Below are positions 9,369-18,146 of a stretch of 64,000 nt of DNA, one piece after another (position 1 is the first letter of the stretch; every line of letters starts with the position of its first letter). This stretch comes from Coprobacter secundus. GTDB lineage: Bacteria; Bacteroidota; Bacteroidia; Bacteroidales; Coprobacteraceae. The stretch spans positions 62,001 through 126,000 of the forward strand of contig JTDA01000006.1 in assembly GCA_000803105.1 (NCBI GenBank). The letters are read 5' to 3'. The position numbers and the translations under genes were made by a program. The notes beneath the pieces are model-generated. The model was not told where the DNA came from. It made no database searches and saw only the letters and a program-made list of their open reading frames with translations.

Positions 9369-12083
9369 ATGAAGAATATAGTTAAATACATATGTATCAT
9401 ATCATTTTTATTGTTATCTACAGCAGAAATATATGCAAACAATAAATTATCAATAAAACCCATAAATCTAAAAACTGAATATCTGATAAACCCGATCGGT
9501 ATAGATGTTATCACTCCTCGTCTGTCTTGGGAAATAAACGACGAAAGGATGGGTGCCTTACAAAATGCATATCGTATCTTAATTTCAAAAGATTCTATAG
9601 CCTTAACACGAAACCGCTCTATTATTTGGGATTCTGGGAAAGTCTTATCATCTCAGACTTCTAATATACAACCTGACATCAAATGTGAACCGATGACCCG
9701 ATACTATTGGAAAGTCATCTTTTGGGATAAAAACAAGAAAAAATCCTCAAATTCAGAAATTGCATATTGGGAAACCGGTATAGGAGGGAAATGGCAAGGA
9801 AAATGGATAAGTGATGGCAAAGGAAAAGAGTATTTTCCTGCTCCACTCTTTAGGAAAGAAGTTACTTTTCATGAAAAAATAACCCGTGCGACAGCTTACG
9901 TCTGTGGTTTAGGTTATTATGAATTATACATCAATGGGGACAAAATAGGAAACCATATATTAGACCCAGGATTTACTCGTTTTGACAAAAAAGCTTTATA
10001 TGTCACATATGACTTGACACAAGAATTAAAACAAGGGAAAAATGCTTTTGGTGTTATTTTAGGAAACGGGTGGTACAATATACAATCTCATGCCACATGG
10101 AATTTCCATAACGCTGTTTGGCGCAATCGCCCGACATTCATTCTTAACATACGAGTAGAATATGAATCAGGTAAGACCGATTGGATTGTTTCTGACGAAT
10201 CCTGGAAAACCTCTACCGGAGCCATTCGCTTTAACAATCTGTACAGTGGAGAATATTATGATGCAGGGATGGAATCTGATGGATGGAATCGTACTGGATT
10301 TGACGATAAAAAATGGAATCAGGCAAAACCTGTCGAATGTCCATCGGAAAATATTATAGCACAATCTATACCTCCAATCCGAATAAAAGAAGAAATCAAA
10401 GCCGTCAGTTATAAACGTTTAGGCCCCAATCACTATGTATACGATTTAGGACGAAATATCGCAGGGGTTTGCCGTTTTACAGCCCAAGGAGAAAAAAAGA
10501 CTAAAATAAGAATCAAACATGGCGAAAAACTATATCCAGACGGAACTGTAGACATTTCAAATATCGACTATTTTTTCTATCCGGAACATTTGAGTGAAGA
10601 TTTCCAAACTGACATATATATCATGGACGGCAAAGGCCAAGAAACATATATCCCCAAATTTACATACCATGGTTTTCAATATGTAGAAGTAATAGCAGAC
10701 AAACCAATAACATTAGATATAAACTCTATTACTGGTCTTTTAGTCCACACAGATCTTACATCCGTCGGTACATTCAATTGTTCCAATGAATTACTGAATA
10801 AGATATACGAAGCCACTCGTAATGCATACATAAGTAACATACATAGCATACCTACAGACTGTCCTACTCGTGAAAAAAACGGCTGGACTGCTGATGCTCA
10901 TACTGCCATGGAATTTGCTTTATTCAATTTTGACGGTTATTCTTTTTACGAAAAGTGGATACGTGATTTTTATGATGTCCAGAAAAAAACCGGGGAACTT
11001 CCCGATATAGTACCGACTGCCGATTGGGGATATCCCGGAGGTAATCCGGCTTGGGATGCAGCATTTTTCATTATCCCCAACGAAATGTATATGTATTATG
11101 GAAACCCGGCTATGCTGAAAGAACCATATGAATATTATAAGAAATACCTTGATTTTATCGGAAAGAAAGCAAACAATTATTTACTGAATTTCCGTCTTTG
11201 GGACTGGTGTACCTACAAAGCTTCTACTCCTGTAGAATTGACATCTTCCATGTTTTATTACACCATGACTAAGCTCATGGCCAAATCGGCAAAGTTAAAT
11301 GGAAAAATATCGGATATCCAAAAATACGAAGATCTTGCCAAAAAAATTAGAAAAGCCATCAACGACAAATTCTATAACAGTACGACCGGAATATATGCTA
11401 ATGGAACACAAACTGCTCAATCCTACGCCCTTTATTCTGGTATCGTACCGGAAGGACAAGAAAGCAAAGTAGCAAAAGTTTTAGCCGATTCAATTCAGGC
11501 TAACGGAAACTTTCTCAATTTCGGATTGTTTGGTAGTAAATCGGTGTTAAATATTCTATCTGAATACGGATACCATGACATTGCCTACAAAATGATCACC
11601 CAAACAGAGTGTCCTTCATTAGGATGGTGGATTAAAAAAGGAGCTACTACTTTATGGGAAGCATGGGATGGTAACGAATCAGCCTCCCTAAACCATGTCT
11701 TTCTTGGGGATGCTTCAGCCTGGATGATAAAAGAACTGGCTGGAATAAACTATTTACCAGAGTATCCGGGATTTACGCAATTTCTGATAGCCCCTCAACC
11801 AGTAAAAGATTTATCCTTCGTCAGAGCAAGTTATCATTCTATACACGGAGAAATTATTTCTGAATGGAAAAAAACAGATAAAGGTACAACATATTATATG
11901 ACCATTCCGGCTAATACAACTGCTCAGATTGTCTTACCAAAAGACATAAACGATTCGTTATTTATAAATAATAAGAATAAATACGACACTCAATACTTTG
12001 TATCAGCTCCGGTTAAAGAAAAAAACAAATTCTTATTTACCCTATCTTCCGGCAAATATGTAATAGAAATCAGGCATCAATAA
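9369..12083 (+). CDS. GH78 alpha-L-rhamnosidase, secreted
   Basis: A 904-residue secreted protein (signal peptide about 1-24, ending AEIYA). Order of domains: an Ig-like N-terminal domain (PRLSWEIND), a beta-sandwich (YVCGLGYYELYINGDKIG), a second sandwich ending around residue 460, the (alpha/alpha)6 catalytic barrel (about 465-820) and a C-terminal beta domain. Candidate catalytic residues are E502 and D509 in CPTREKNGWTADAH and E764 in TLWEAWDG, matching the acidic residues defined in GH78 structures. It releases terminal alpha-L-rhamnose. It lies 18 bp after the second GH92 in the operon, implying a substrate containing both mannose and rhamnose, or a broad-use operon. Confidence 0.9.
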   Translation: MKNIVKYICIISFLLLSTAEIYANNKLSIKPINLKTEYLINPIGIDVITPRLSWEINDERMGALQNAYRILISKDSIALTRNRSIIWDSGKVLSSQTSNIQPDIKCEPMTRYYWKVIFWDKNKKKSSNSEIAYWETGIGGKWQGKWISDGKGKEYFPAPLFRKEVTFHEKITRATAYVCGLGYYELYINGDKIGNHILDPGFTRFDKKALYVTYDLTQELKQGKNAFGVILGNGWYNIQSHATWNFHNAVWRNRPTFILNIRVEYESGKTDWIVSDESWKTSTGAIRFNNLYSGEYYDAGMESDGWNRTGFDDKKWNQAKPVECPSENIIAQSIPPIRIKEEIKAVSYKRLGPNHYVYDLGRNIAGVCRFTAQGEKKTKIRIKHGEKLYPDGTVDISNIDYFFYPEHLSEDFQTDIYIMDGKGQETYIPKFTYHGFQYVEVIADKPITLDINSITGLLVHTDLTSVGTFNCSNELLNKIYEATRNAYISNIHSIPTDCPTREKNGWTADAHTAMEFALFNFDGYSFYEKWIRDFYDVQKKTGELPDIVPTADWGYPGGNPAWDAAFFIIPNEMYMYYGNPAMLKEPYEYYKKYLDFIGKKANNYLLNFRLWDWCTYKASTPVELTSSMFYYTMTKLMAKSAKLNGKISDIQKYEDLAKKIRKAINDKFYNSTTGIYANGTQTAQSYALYSGIVPEGQESKVAKVLADSIQANGNFLNFGLFGSKSVLNILSEYGYHDIAYKMITQTECPSLGWWIKKGATTLWEAWDGNESASLNHVFLGDASAWMIKELAGINYLPEYPGFTQFLIAPQPVKDLSFVRASYHSIHGEIISEWKKTDKGTTYYMTIPANTTAQIVLPKDINDSLFINNKNKYDTQYFVSAPVKEKNKFLFTLSSGKYVIEIRHQ

Positions 12084-12099
12084 ATAATTTTTTCTATTT

Positions 12100-13437
12100 A
12101 TGAAAACCATAAAAATAACCTTCATCTCTATTGTTTTATTTATCAGCTTTATCAGTTGCGAGAAGGAGGATGCCACTATCCCTGAGCCACCATCTCCTGT
12201 ACAACTTTTTGTCCCAAAGGACCAAGCTATAAATGTTACATTCCCCATCGAACTCTCTTGGGAAAAAGCATCCTCTACCAACAACGAAAGAATATCGTAC
12301 AGAGTATATTTCTCAAAAAATAATCAAGATTGGATTTACATTACTTCTGGAAAAAATTCCTTGACAGTAACAGAAGAGAATTTGGATCCAGGAACTCTTT
12401 ATTATTGGAAAGTTGAAACAATAGATGCATATAAACAAAGTTCGGTAAGTGAAACTCATTCATTTACTACAGCCGGGAAACACTATTATAAAGACGGAGA
12501 AGTATTGCAGTTGCAACATAGTACAAAAGGTAACGGGGTAAATATTGTCATTCTTGGAGATGGATTTATCAAAGAAGATTTGGAAGTTGGCGGGACTTAT
12601 GAAAATTACGCACGAAAAGCAATGGAAGCTTTTTTCTTAACTGAACCATATCTTTCATATCGAGAATATTTCAATTTTTACACTGTATTTGCCGAATCCA
12701 ATGAACGTGGTGCCGATTATGAAAACAATCTCACTGAAGTGAAAGATACAAAATTCAACGCTTCATATGACAATACTAATATGTCAAGTACTTACATGAA
12801 AGCCAACAACAATAAATGTTGGGAATACTGCAAAATGGCCCCGAACTGTGATGATATAGACAAGACTCTTGTTGTGCTGATGGTCAATGCTTCCCGTGTT
12901 GCCGGATACTGTCATTTTTGGATACAAGGGCGAGCCATAGCTTTATGTCCAGTAAAACCCAAAACAACAGCTTTCAACAAACAGTTTGAGAACACGGTAC
13001 TCCATGAGGCAGGAGGTCATGGATTTGCCAAACTTGCTGATGAATACCTGAAATATGCTAAAAAAAGTATCAATGCCAATGATGCTACCGCAATTAGTGA
13101 TAAAAAAAATCTGGAGGCAGGTCTAAAAGGTGGAATGTTTGCCAATGTAGATACTACCAACCATCCCGACCGAGTAAAATGGAGAGAATTATATCAAAAA
13201 TATCCGGAAAAATATAAATACGTACGTTCCGTAGAAGGTGCATATTATTATGGATTGGATATGTTTCGTCCCGAACCGAACAGCTGTATGATTAATAATA
13301 TCAAATATTACAATGCTCCCAGCCGGATGGCTATCGTAAAACGAATTAAATTTCTTGCTGGAGAAACATTTTCCCTTGAAGATTTCGTTGCTAATGACAA
13401 ACTCTTGAATTTTCCTCCACAAAATGAAGTAGAATAA
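12100..13437 (+). CDS. M64-type (IgA peptidase-like) metallopeptidase lipoprotein with FnIII-like domain
   Basis: A 445-residue lipoprotein (FISC lipobox, Cys20). Residues about 30-125 form a fibronectin-III-like domain (LSWEKAS, YRVYFSKN, GTLYYWKVETID). The rest matches peptidase family M64: NIVILGDGFIKEDL, FNFYTVFAES, and the zinc motif H302-E-A-G-G-H307 followed by GFAKLADEY. A C-terminal FRPEPNSCM stretch is also typical. The family prototype cleaves immunoglobulin A, but most gut members have unknown substrates. It is the last gene of the glycan operon (16 bp after the rhamnosidase), which suggests attack on the protein part of a glycoprotein. Confidence 0.85.
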   Translation: MKTIKITFISIVLFISFISCEKEDATIPEPPSPVQLFVPKDQAINVTFPIELSWEKASSTNNERISYRVYFSKNNQDWIYITSGKNSLTVTEENLDPGTLYYWKVETIDAYKQSSVSETHSFTTAGKHYYKDGEVLQLQHSTKGNGVNIVILGDGFIKEDLEVGGTYENYARKAMEAFFLTEPYLSYREYFNFYTVFAESNERGADYENNLTEVKDTKFNASYDNTNMSSTYMKANNNKCWEYCKMAPNCDDIDKTLVVLMVNASRVAGYCHFWIQGRAIALCPVKPKTTAFNKQFENTVLHEAGGHGFAKLADEYLKYAKKSINANDATAISDKKNLEAGLKGGMFANVDTTNHPDRVKWRELYQKYPEKYKYVRSVEGAYYYGLDMFRPEPNSCMINNIKYYNAPSRMAIVKRIKFLAGETFSLEDFVANDKLLNFPPQNEVE

Positions 13438-13478
13438 TATTCATATAGCATTTATTTTCCATAGTGTGTGGTTAGTAC

Positions 13479-13527
13479 TCCGGAGATATTATTGTGAGAC
13501 ATTCATTATCATCCCAATATCTCCGGA
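13479..13527 (+). terminator. Inverted repeat, probable terminator of the glycan operon
   Basis: Arms TCCGGAGATATT (13479-13490) and AATATCTCCGGA (13516-13527) are perfect complements, with a 25-nt loop and an AT-rich tail. It lies 41 bp after the M64 stop. The long loop makes an operator for the following pflB promoter a possible alternative. The remainder of the 335-bp gap (13438-13772) holds no ORF worth calling, only the pflB leader and promoter. Confidence 0.45.
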
Positions 13528-13737
13528 AATTTTCATGACAATCTGTTAACCAATCATTACCCTTTACATAATCAAGTTGGTCAATTTCGAGAAACAGAAG
13601 AAACCTCTTATCTAATCAGATACCCAATAAAAATGAAAAAGATAATATAAATATCCTTTTCCTACCTACTTCTTGCTATTTTAGTGAAATATACAGAAAA
13701 ATATATATACTTCCTTTCAGTATCAGTTTAGAGATAT

Positions 13738-13745
13738 TACCTTCG
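13738..13745 (+). promoter_or_regulatory. Bacteroidota-type -7 element for pflBA
   Basis: TAccTTcG followed by CA, one mismatch to the Bacteroidota -7 consensus TAnnTTTG, 27 bp before the pflB start. A TTTC at 13714-13717 is at about the right distance for a weak -33 element. Confidence 0.45.
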
Positions 13746-13772
13746 CAGAGCAAAACCTAATCATAACTATAT

Positions 13773-16013
13773 ATGAATTTCGAAAACGAAAACTGGGAAC
13801 AATTTAAAGGACAAGTTTGGAAAAAAGAGATTAATGTCAGAGATTTTATCCAGAACAATTATACACCCTATGACGGTGACGATTCGTTCTTGGTTCCATC
13901 TACCGATAAAACCCAAAAAGTTTGGGACAAATTATCGGAAATGTTTAAAATAGAGAGGGGAAAAGGCGTATACGATGCAGAAACTCGCTTACCACAAGGT
14001 ATTGATACTTACGGCCCAGGTTATATCGATAAAGATAATGAAGTAATCGTCGGTCTGCAAACTGATGCCCCTCTGAAAAGAGGAATATTCCCCAAAGGAG
14101 GAATACGGATGGTCGAAAACAGCCTCAATGCTTACGGATACCAACTCGATCCCATGACCAAAGAAATTTTTACCCGATATAGGAAAACCCATAATGAAGG
14201 GGTATTTTCGGCATATACTCCCGAAATGTTAGCCGCCCGCCGCTCCGCAATTATTACTGGGCTACCTGACGCTTACGGCCGTGGACGTATCATCGGAGAC
14301 TATCGCCGCGTTCCTCTATATGGAACCACAATCCTAATAGAAGACCGTCAAAAATACCTAAACAGGCTCGATATACAAGAGCTTACAGAAGAAACCATTC
14401 AAAGTAGAGAAGAAACATCTGAACAAATAAAAGCTTTGAAAGCCTTTGAAAAAATGAGTGCATCATATGGTTTTGATGTAACTCGTCCAGCAAAAGACGC
14501 TAAAGAAGCTGTTCAATTTCTCTATTTAGCATATTTAGCTGCCGTTAAGGATCAAGATGGTGCAGCTATGTCTTTAGGACGTACATCCACTTTCCTCGAT
14601 ATATATATTGAAAAAGATGTTCGCGAAGGCAAATTGACAGAAGCTGAAGCTCAAGAACTCATCGACCAATTTATTATCAAACTTCGTATTGTACGGTTCT
14701 TACGTACCCCGGAATACAACGACCTTTTTTCTGGCGATCCGGTTTGGGTAACCGAGTCATTAGGAGGCCAAGGTGTAGATGGCCGGTCTTTAGTAACCAA
14801 GACTTCATTCCGTTACCTGCACACATTATATAATCTCGGACCTGCGCCAGAGCCAAATCTGACAGTTTTATGGTTTAAAAATGCTCCTGAAAACTGGAAA
14901 AAATTTTGTGCAAAAGTCTCTATTGATACCTCTGCCATCCAATATGAGAATGATGACCTGATGCGTCCTGACTACGGGGATGATTACGGCATTGCCTGCT
15001 GCGTATCTCCTATGAAAATCGGCAAACAAATGCAATATTTTGGAGCTCGTGCCAACTTAGCCAAGTGTCTCCTTTATGCAATCAACGGGGGACGTGATGA
15101 AATTTCGGGCGTTCAGGTTGCTCCTAAATATGAAGCTATCACCAGCGAATATCTCGATTATAACGAGGTTATGGACAAATACGAACAGATGATGCGCTGG
15201 TTAGCCAAAACATATGTAAATGCTCTGAAAATCATACATTACATGCATGATAAATATGCATATGAAGCTTTTGAAATGGCCCTTCATGATGGACATGTAG
15301 AACGTATCCGGGCAACGGGTATTGCAGGTTTATCTATTGTGGCCGATTCTTTAGCGGCAATACGGGATACAAAAGTCAAGATAATCCGTGATAAAAGAGG
15401 GCTTGCTGTCGGTTTCGAACGTGAAGGAGAATATATTCCTTACGGTAATAATAATGACAGTACAGATAACATAGCTGTAGAAATTACCGAAAAATTTATG
15501 GAATATCTCCGTCAACATGAAACATACCGTAACGCAATTCCTACACAATCGATATTGACAATTACCTCAAATGTAGTTTACGGGAAAAAAACAGGAACGA
15601 CACCAGACGGACGTCCTGGAGGTACTCCCTTCGCTCCTGGAGCAAATCCTATGAACGGACGCGATACTAAAGGGGCAATTGCGGCCTTAGCCTCAGTTGC
15701 GAAACTCCCATTCCAACACGCTCATGATGGAATTTCTTATACTTTTGCCGTATCTCCATCAACATTAGGAAAAGAAAAAAAAATCCAAATAAATAACCTT
15801 GTAAGCCTTTTAGACGGTTATTTTACTCCTGACGGCGGACAACATCTGAACGTAAATGTTTTCGATAAGTCTTTATTACTTGATGCAATGGAACATCCCG
15901 AAAAATATCCGCAATTGACTATCCGGGTTTCCGGTTATGCTGTCAACTTTGTAAAATTGACACGAGAACAACAACTCGACGTCATTTCAAGGACAATTAA
16001 TCAAAGTCTTTGA
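13773..16013 (+). CDS. pflB: Formate C-acetyltransferase (pyruvate formate-lyase)
   Basis: A 746-residue glycyl-radical enzyme converting pyruvate and CoA to acetyl-CoA and formate in anaerobic fermentation. The adjacent catalytic cysteines are C409-C410 in YGIACCVSPMK, and the radical glycine is G721 in RVSGYAVNF near the C-terminus, as in E. coli PflB. The N-terminal PFL domain and the C-terminal glycine-radical domain are both complete, and length is normal. The activase gene pflA follows after 16 bp, so the two form one operon. The own promoter element lies just upstream. Confidence 0.97.
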   Translation: MNFENENWEQFKGQVWKKEINVRDFIQNNYTPYDGDDSFLVPSTDKTQKVWDKLSEMFKIERGKGVYDAETRLPQGIDTYGPGYIDKDNEVIVGLQTDAPLKRGIFPKGGIRMVENSLNAYGYQLDPMTKEIFTRYRKTHNEGVFSAYTPEMLAARRSAIITGLPDAYGRGRIIGDYRRVPLYGTTILIEDRQKYLNRLDIQELTEETIQSREETSEQIKALKAFEKMSASYGFDVTRPAKDAKEAVQFLYLAYLAAVKDQDGAAMSLGRTSTFLDIYIEKDVREGKLTEAEAQELIDQFIIKLRIVRFLRTPEYNDLFSGDPVWVTESLGGQGVDGRSLVTKTSFRYLHTLYNLGPAPEPNLTVLWFKNAPENWKKFCAKVSIDTSAIQYENDDLMRPDYGDDYGIACCVSPMKIGKQMQYFGARANLAKCLLYAINGGRDEISGVQVAPKYEAITSEYLDYNEVMDKYEQMMRWLAKTYVNALKIIHYMHDKYAYEAFEMALHDGHVERIRATGIAGLSIVADSLAAIRDTKVKIIRDKRGLAVGFEREGEYIPYGNNNDSTDNIAVEITEKFMEYLRQHETYRNAIPTQSILTITSNVVYGKKTGTTPDGRPGGTPFAPGANPMNGRDTKGAIAALASVAKLPFQHAHDGISYTFAVSPSTLGKEKKIQINNLVSLLDGYFTPDGGQHLNVNVFDKSLLLDAMEHPEKYPQLTIRVSGYAVNFVKLTREQQLDVISRTINQSL

Positions 16014-16029
16014 TTCATCCCAATACAGA

Positions 16030-16761
16030 ATGAGCATCAAAGGAAGGATACATTCATTAGAGAGTTTCGGGACCGTTGATGGTCCCGGAATTCGTTTTGT
16101 CGTTTTCATGCAAGGATGTCCACTCCGCTGTCTTTATTGCCATAACCCGGACACTTGGGAAACAAAAGGCAAAGTAAACTACGAAATGACCCCGGAAGAG
16201 CTTATAAACGAAATTTTACGATATAAAAATTTTATTACCAATGGAGGTGTTACAGTATCTGGAGGAGAGCCTCTGATGCAAGCTGAATTTGTAACCTCTT
16301 TTTTTAAACTATGCCAAGAAGCGAGAATTCATACAGCATTAGACACAACAGGATTCATATATACGCCCAAAACTATTGCCTTGCTACAATATACCAACTT
16401 GGTTCTTTTAGACATAAAAACGATAAGCCCTGAATTACACATAGCGCTGACTGGTGTAAAACACAACAATACTCTGCGTTTTTTAAATAAAATAGAAGAA
16501 TATAACATTCCGGTTTGGATACGTCATGTCGTTGTACCGGGTATCACTAATGATAAAATATCATTGCAAACCCTTGCTAAATACATCTCCCAATATAAAG
16601 TAATCGAAAAAGCTGAGATTTTGCCCTATCACACTATGGGTTCTTATAAATATAAAGAATTGGGAATGAAGTATCCTCTAGAAGATACACCACCTTTATC
16701 AATTGAAGAGTTAAACATAGCAAAAGAAATTTTTAGGAAAAACGGTATCCCATGTGAATAA
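16030..16761 (+). CDS. pflA: Pyruvate formate-lyase 1-activating enzyme
   Basis: A 243-residue radical-SAM protein. The [4Fe-4S]-binding cysteines are C30, C34 and C37 in GCPLRCLYCHNPD (CxxxCxxC), with the SAM-binding SGGEPL motif near residue 80 and RHVVVPGITN in the C-terminal half. It installs the glycyl radical on PflB using SAM and reduced flavodoxin or ferredoxin. Length and gene order (pflB then pflA, 16 bp apart) are standard for the pair. Confidence 0.96.
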   Translation: MSIKGRIHSLESFGTVDGPGIRFVVFMQGCPLRCLYCHNPDTWETKGKVNYEMTPEELINEILRYKNFITNGGVTVSGGEPLMQAEFVTSFFKLCQEARIHTALDTTGFIYTPKTIALLQYTNLVLLDIKTISPELHIALTGVKHNNTLRFLNKIEEYNIPVWIRHVVVPGITNDKISLQTLAKYISQYKVIEKAEILPYHTMGSYKYKELGMKYPLEDTPPLSIEELNIAKEIFRKNGIPCE

Positions 16762-16833
16762 AATAAATATTTTTATCGATATCATTTTCTTTTTAAACAG
16801 CTTCTAAGTTAGTAAATATATTTTTTTCTTGTA

Positions 16834-16868
16834 TTTTATCAAATGTTCCTTTTGATAAAAGAACATTT
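16834..16868. repeat. Two overlapping, mutually exclusive inverted repeats
   Basis: Stem A pairs TTTTATCAAA (16834-16843) with TTTGATAAAA (16851-16860), loop 7 nt. Stem B pairs AAATGTTC (16841-16848) with GAACATTT (16861-16868), loop 12 nt. The two cannot form at once. The site is 73 bp after pflA and just ahead of a TACATTTAC promoter-like element (16871), so it may be the pflBA terminator, an operator, or both. Confidence 0.45.
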
Positions 16869-16902
16869 TGTACATTTACATGCTAAATATAAAATAATAT
16901 CG

Positions 16903-18069
16903 ATGAAACATATTGCCATTATTTCATTATGCTTATTTTTCTGTGCTCTCATATCAGCCCAAAAACAAACCTTTACTGTAAAAGGAAATATAGTTGGATT
17001 GGAAAAAGGAGACTCTGTCCTTATTTTTAAAGAAAACATATTACATCCTGAAAAGCGAACTTGCGATACATTATTGATAAATAAAAAGAACAACTTTACA
17101 TATAAAAAGACCAATGAAGGGGCTACATTTTACACCCTTGTATACCATCCAACCAATAAAAGTAAAAGTACTCGCAATCGGAGTCTGACTCTTTTTCTAG
17201 GTAAAGGAACTGTGAAACTAAAAGGAGATACTGACCATTTTAGTATGGTAGAAAAGAAAGGAAATGATTACAAACACAAATTAGTAGCTCGATACATATT
17301 TTTAACTGATAGTATCGCGAGCATAGAATCCAATGCTTATGACCGTTATGAAAAAGCCATGGAAGCCAACGATGGCAATGCAATGAAAGAAGCATTAATA
17401 GAGCTATCAAAAGGTCATGGAACTGCCGAATTAGATAGTCTTACTTTAGAATTGGTAAATACCGTAAATGATAGTGAATACGCGGCTGCACTCTATCTAT
17501 GGAACTCAGCCCTACTATCCTCAGCCGAAATAGAAAAACGCTTGAACGGATTTACTCCAGAGATTCAAAAATCTTTTACAGCAAAAGAACTACGCAAAAT
17601 AATAGAAATGAAAAAGAGTGTAGAACCTGGTGCGATAGCTCCGGATTTTACTTTAACCGACGTCAACGGAGAAAAAGTGACATTACAAGATTATGAAGGA
17701 AAATATTTGCTGATTTTCCATTGGGGGATTTCCAAAGGTTGTTTCCGGACAAATACAGAATTAGAACAAATATATAACATGTACCATAGTAAAGGTCTTG
17801 AGATATTAGATTTTGTTCAAAGTGACGTACAACCCGGAAACTATCTTTCCTATACTCCTGAATTATATCGACAACTACACCCTTTATTACATCATCTTTG
17901 GAAATCTGTATATACTTCTATGAGCGAAAATACTCATATTATTAAAAAATACAATCTTTCTGCCATGCCTCTACTTATTCTTATTTCCCCTGAGAAAAAA
18001 ATCATTGCACGTAATTTTGGCAGTACAAATGAAATCGTAAAAATATTAGCAAAAGAACTGATTCAATAA
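16903..18069 (+). CDS. Secreted DUF4369/thioredoxin-fold protein lacking CxxC
   Basis: The start is placed at 16903 because it gives a clean signal peptide (MKHIAIISLCLFFCALISAQ); the longer frame from 16843 would bury it. The N-terminal part (FTVKGNIVGLEKGDSVLIF) is DUF4369-like, a domain often attached to periplasmic TlpA proteins of Bacteroidota. The C-terminal part (GAIAPDFTLTDVNGEKVTL to the end) has the AhpC/TSA-redoxin fold with the cis-Pro loop SAMPLLILI. The active-site segment reads HWGISKGCF: only one cysteine (C280) stands where WCxxC is expected. A thiol-disulfide exchange role is therefore doubtful; it may act by a one-Cys mechanism or as a binding protein. Confidence 0.78.
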   Translation: MKHIAIISLCLFFCALISAQKQTFTVKGNIVGLEKGDSVLIFKENILHPEKRTCDTLLINKKNNFTYKKTNEGATFYTLVYHPTNKSKSTRNRSLTLFLGKGTVKLKGDTDHFSMVEKKGNDYKHKLVARYIFLTDSIASIESNAYDRYEKAMEANDGNAMKEALIELSKGHGTAELDSLTLELVNTVNDSEYAAALYLWNSALLSSAEIEKRLNGFTPEIQKSFTAKELRKIIEMKKSVEPGAIAPDFTLTDVNGEKVTLQDYEGKYLLIFHWGISKGCFRTNTELEQIYNMYHSKGLEILDFVQSDVQPGNYLSYTPELYRQLHPLLHHLWKSVYTSMSENTHIIKKYNLSAMPLLILISPEKKIIARNFGSTNEIVKILAKELIQ

Positions 18070-18146
18070 AAATAATAAATTTAACAACATTTCTGATTAT
18101 CATAAAATTAAATGTAATTTTACCTCGTTTTTTGAAAAAACATTTT

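Noticed and set aside
16834..16860. FNR/CRP-type site near pflA
   Set aside because: FNR needs TTGAT-N4-ATCAA; here the half-sites are in the opposite order (ATCAA...TTGAT).
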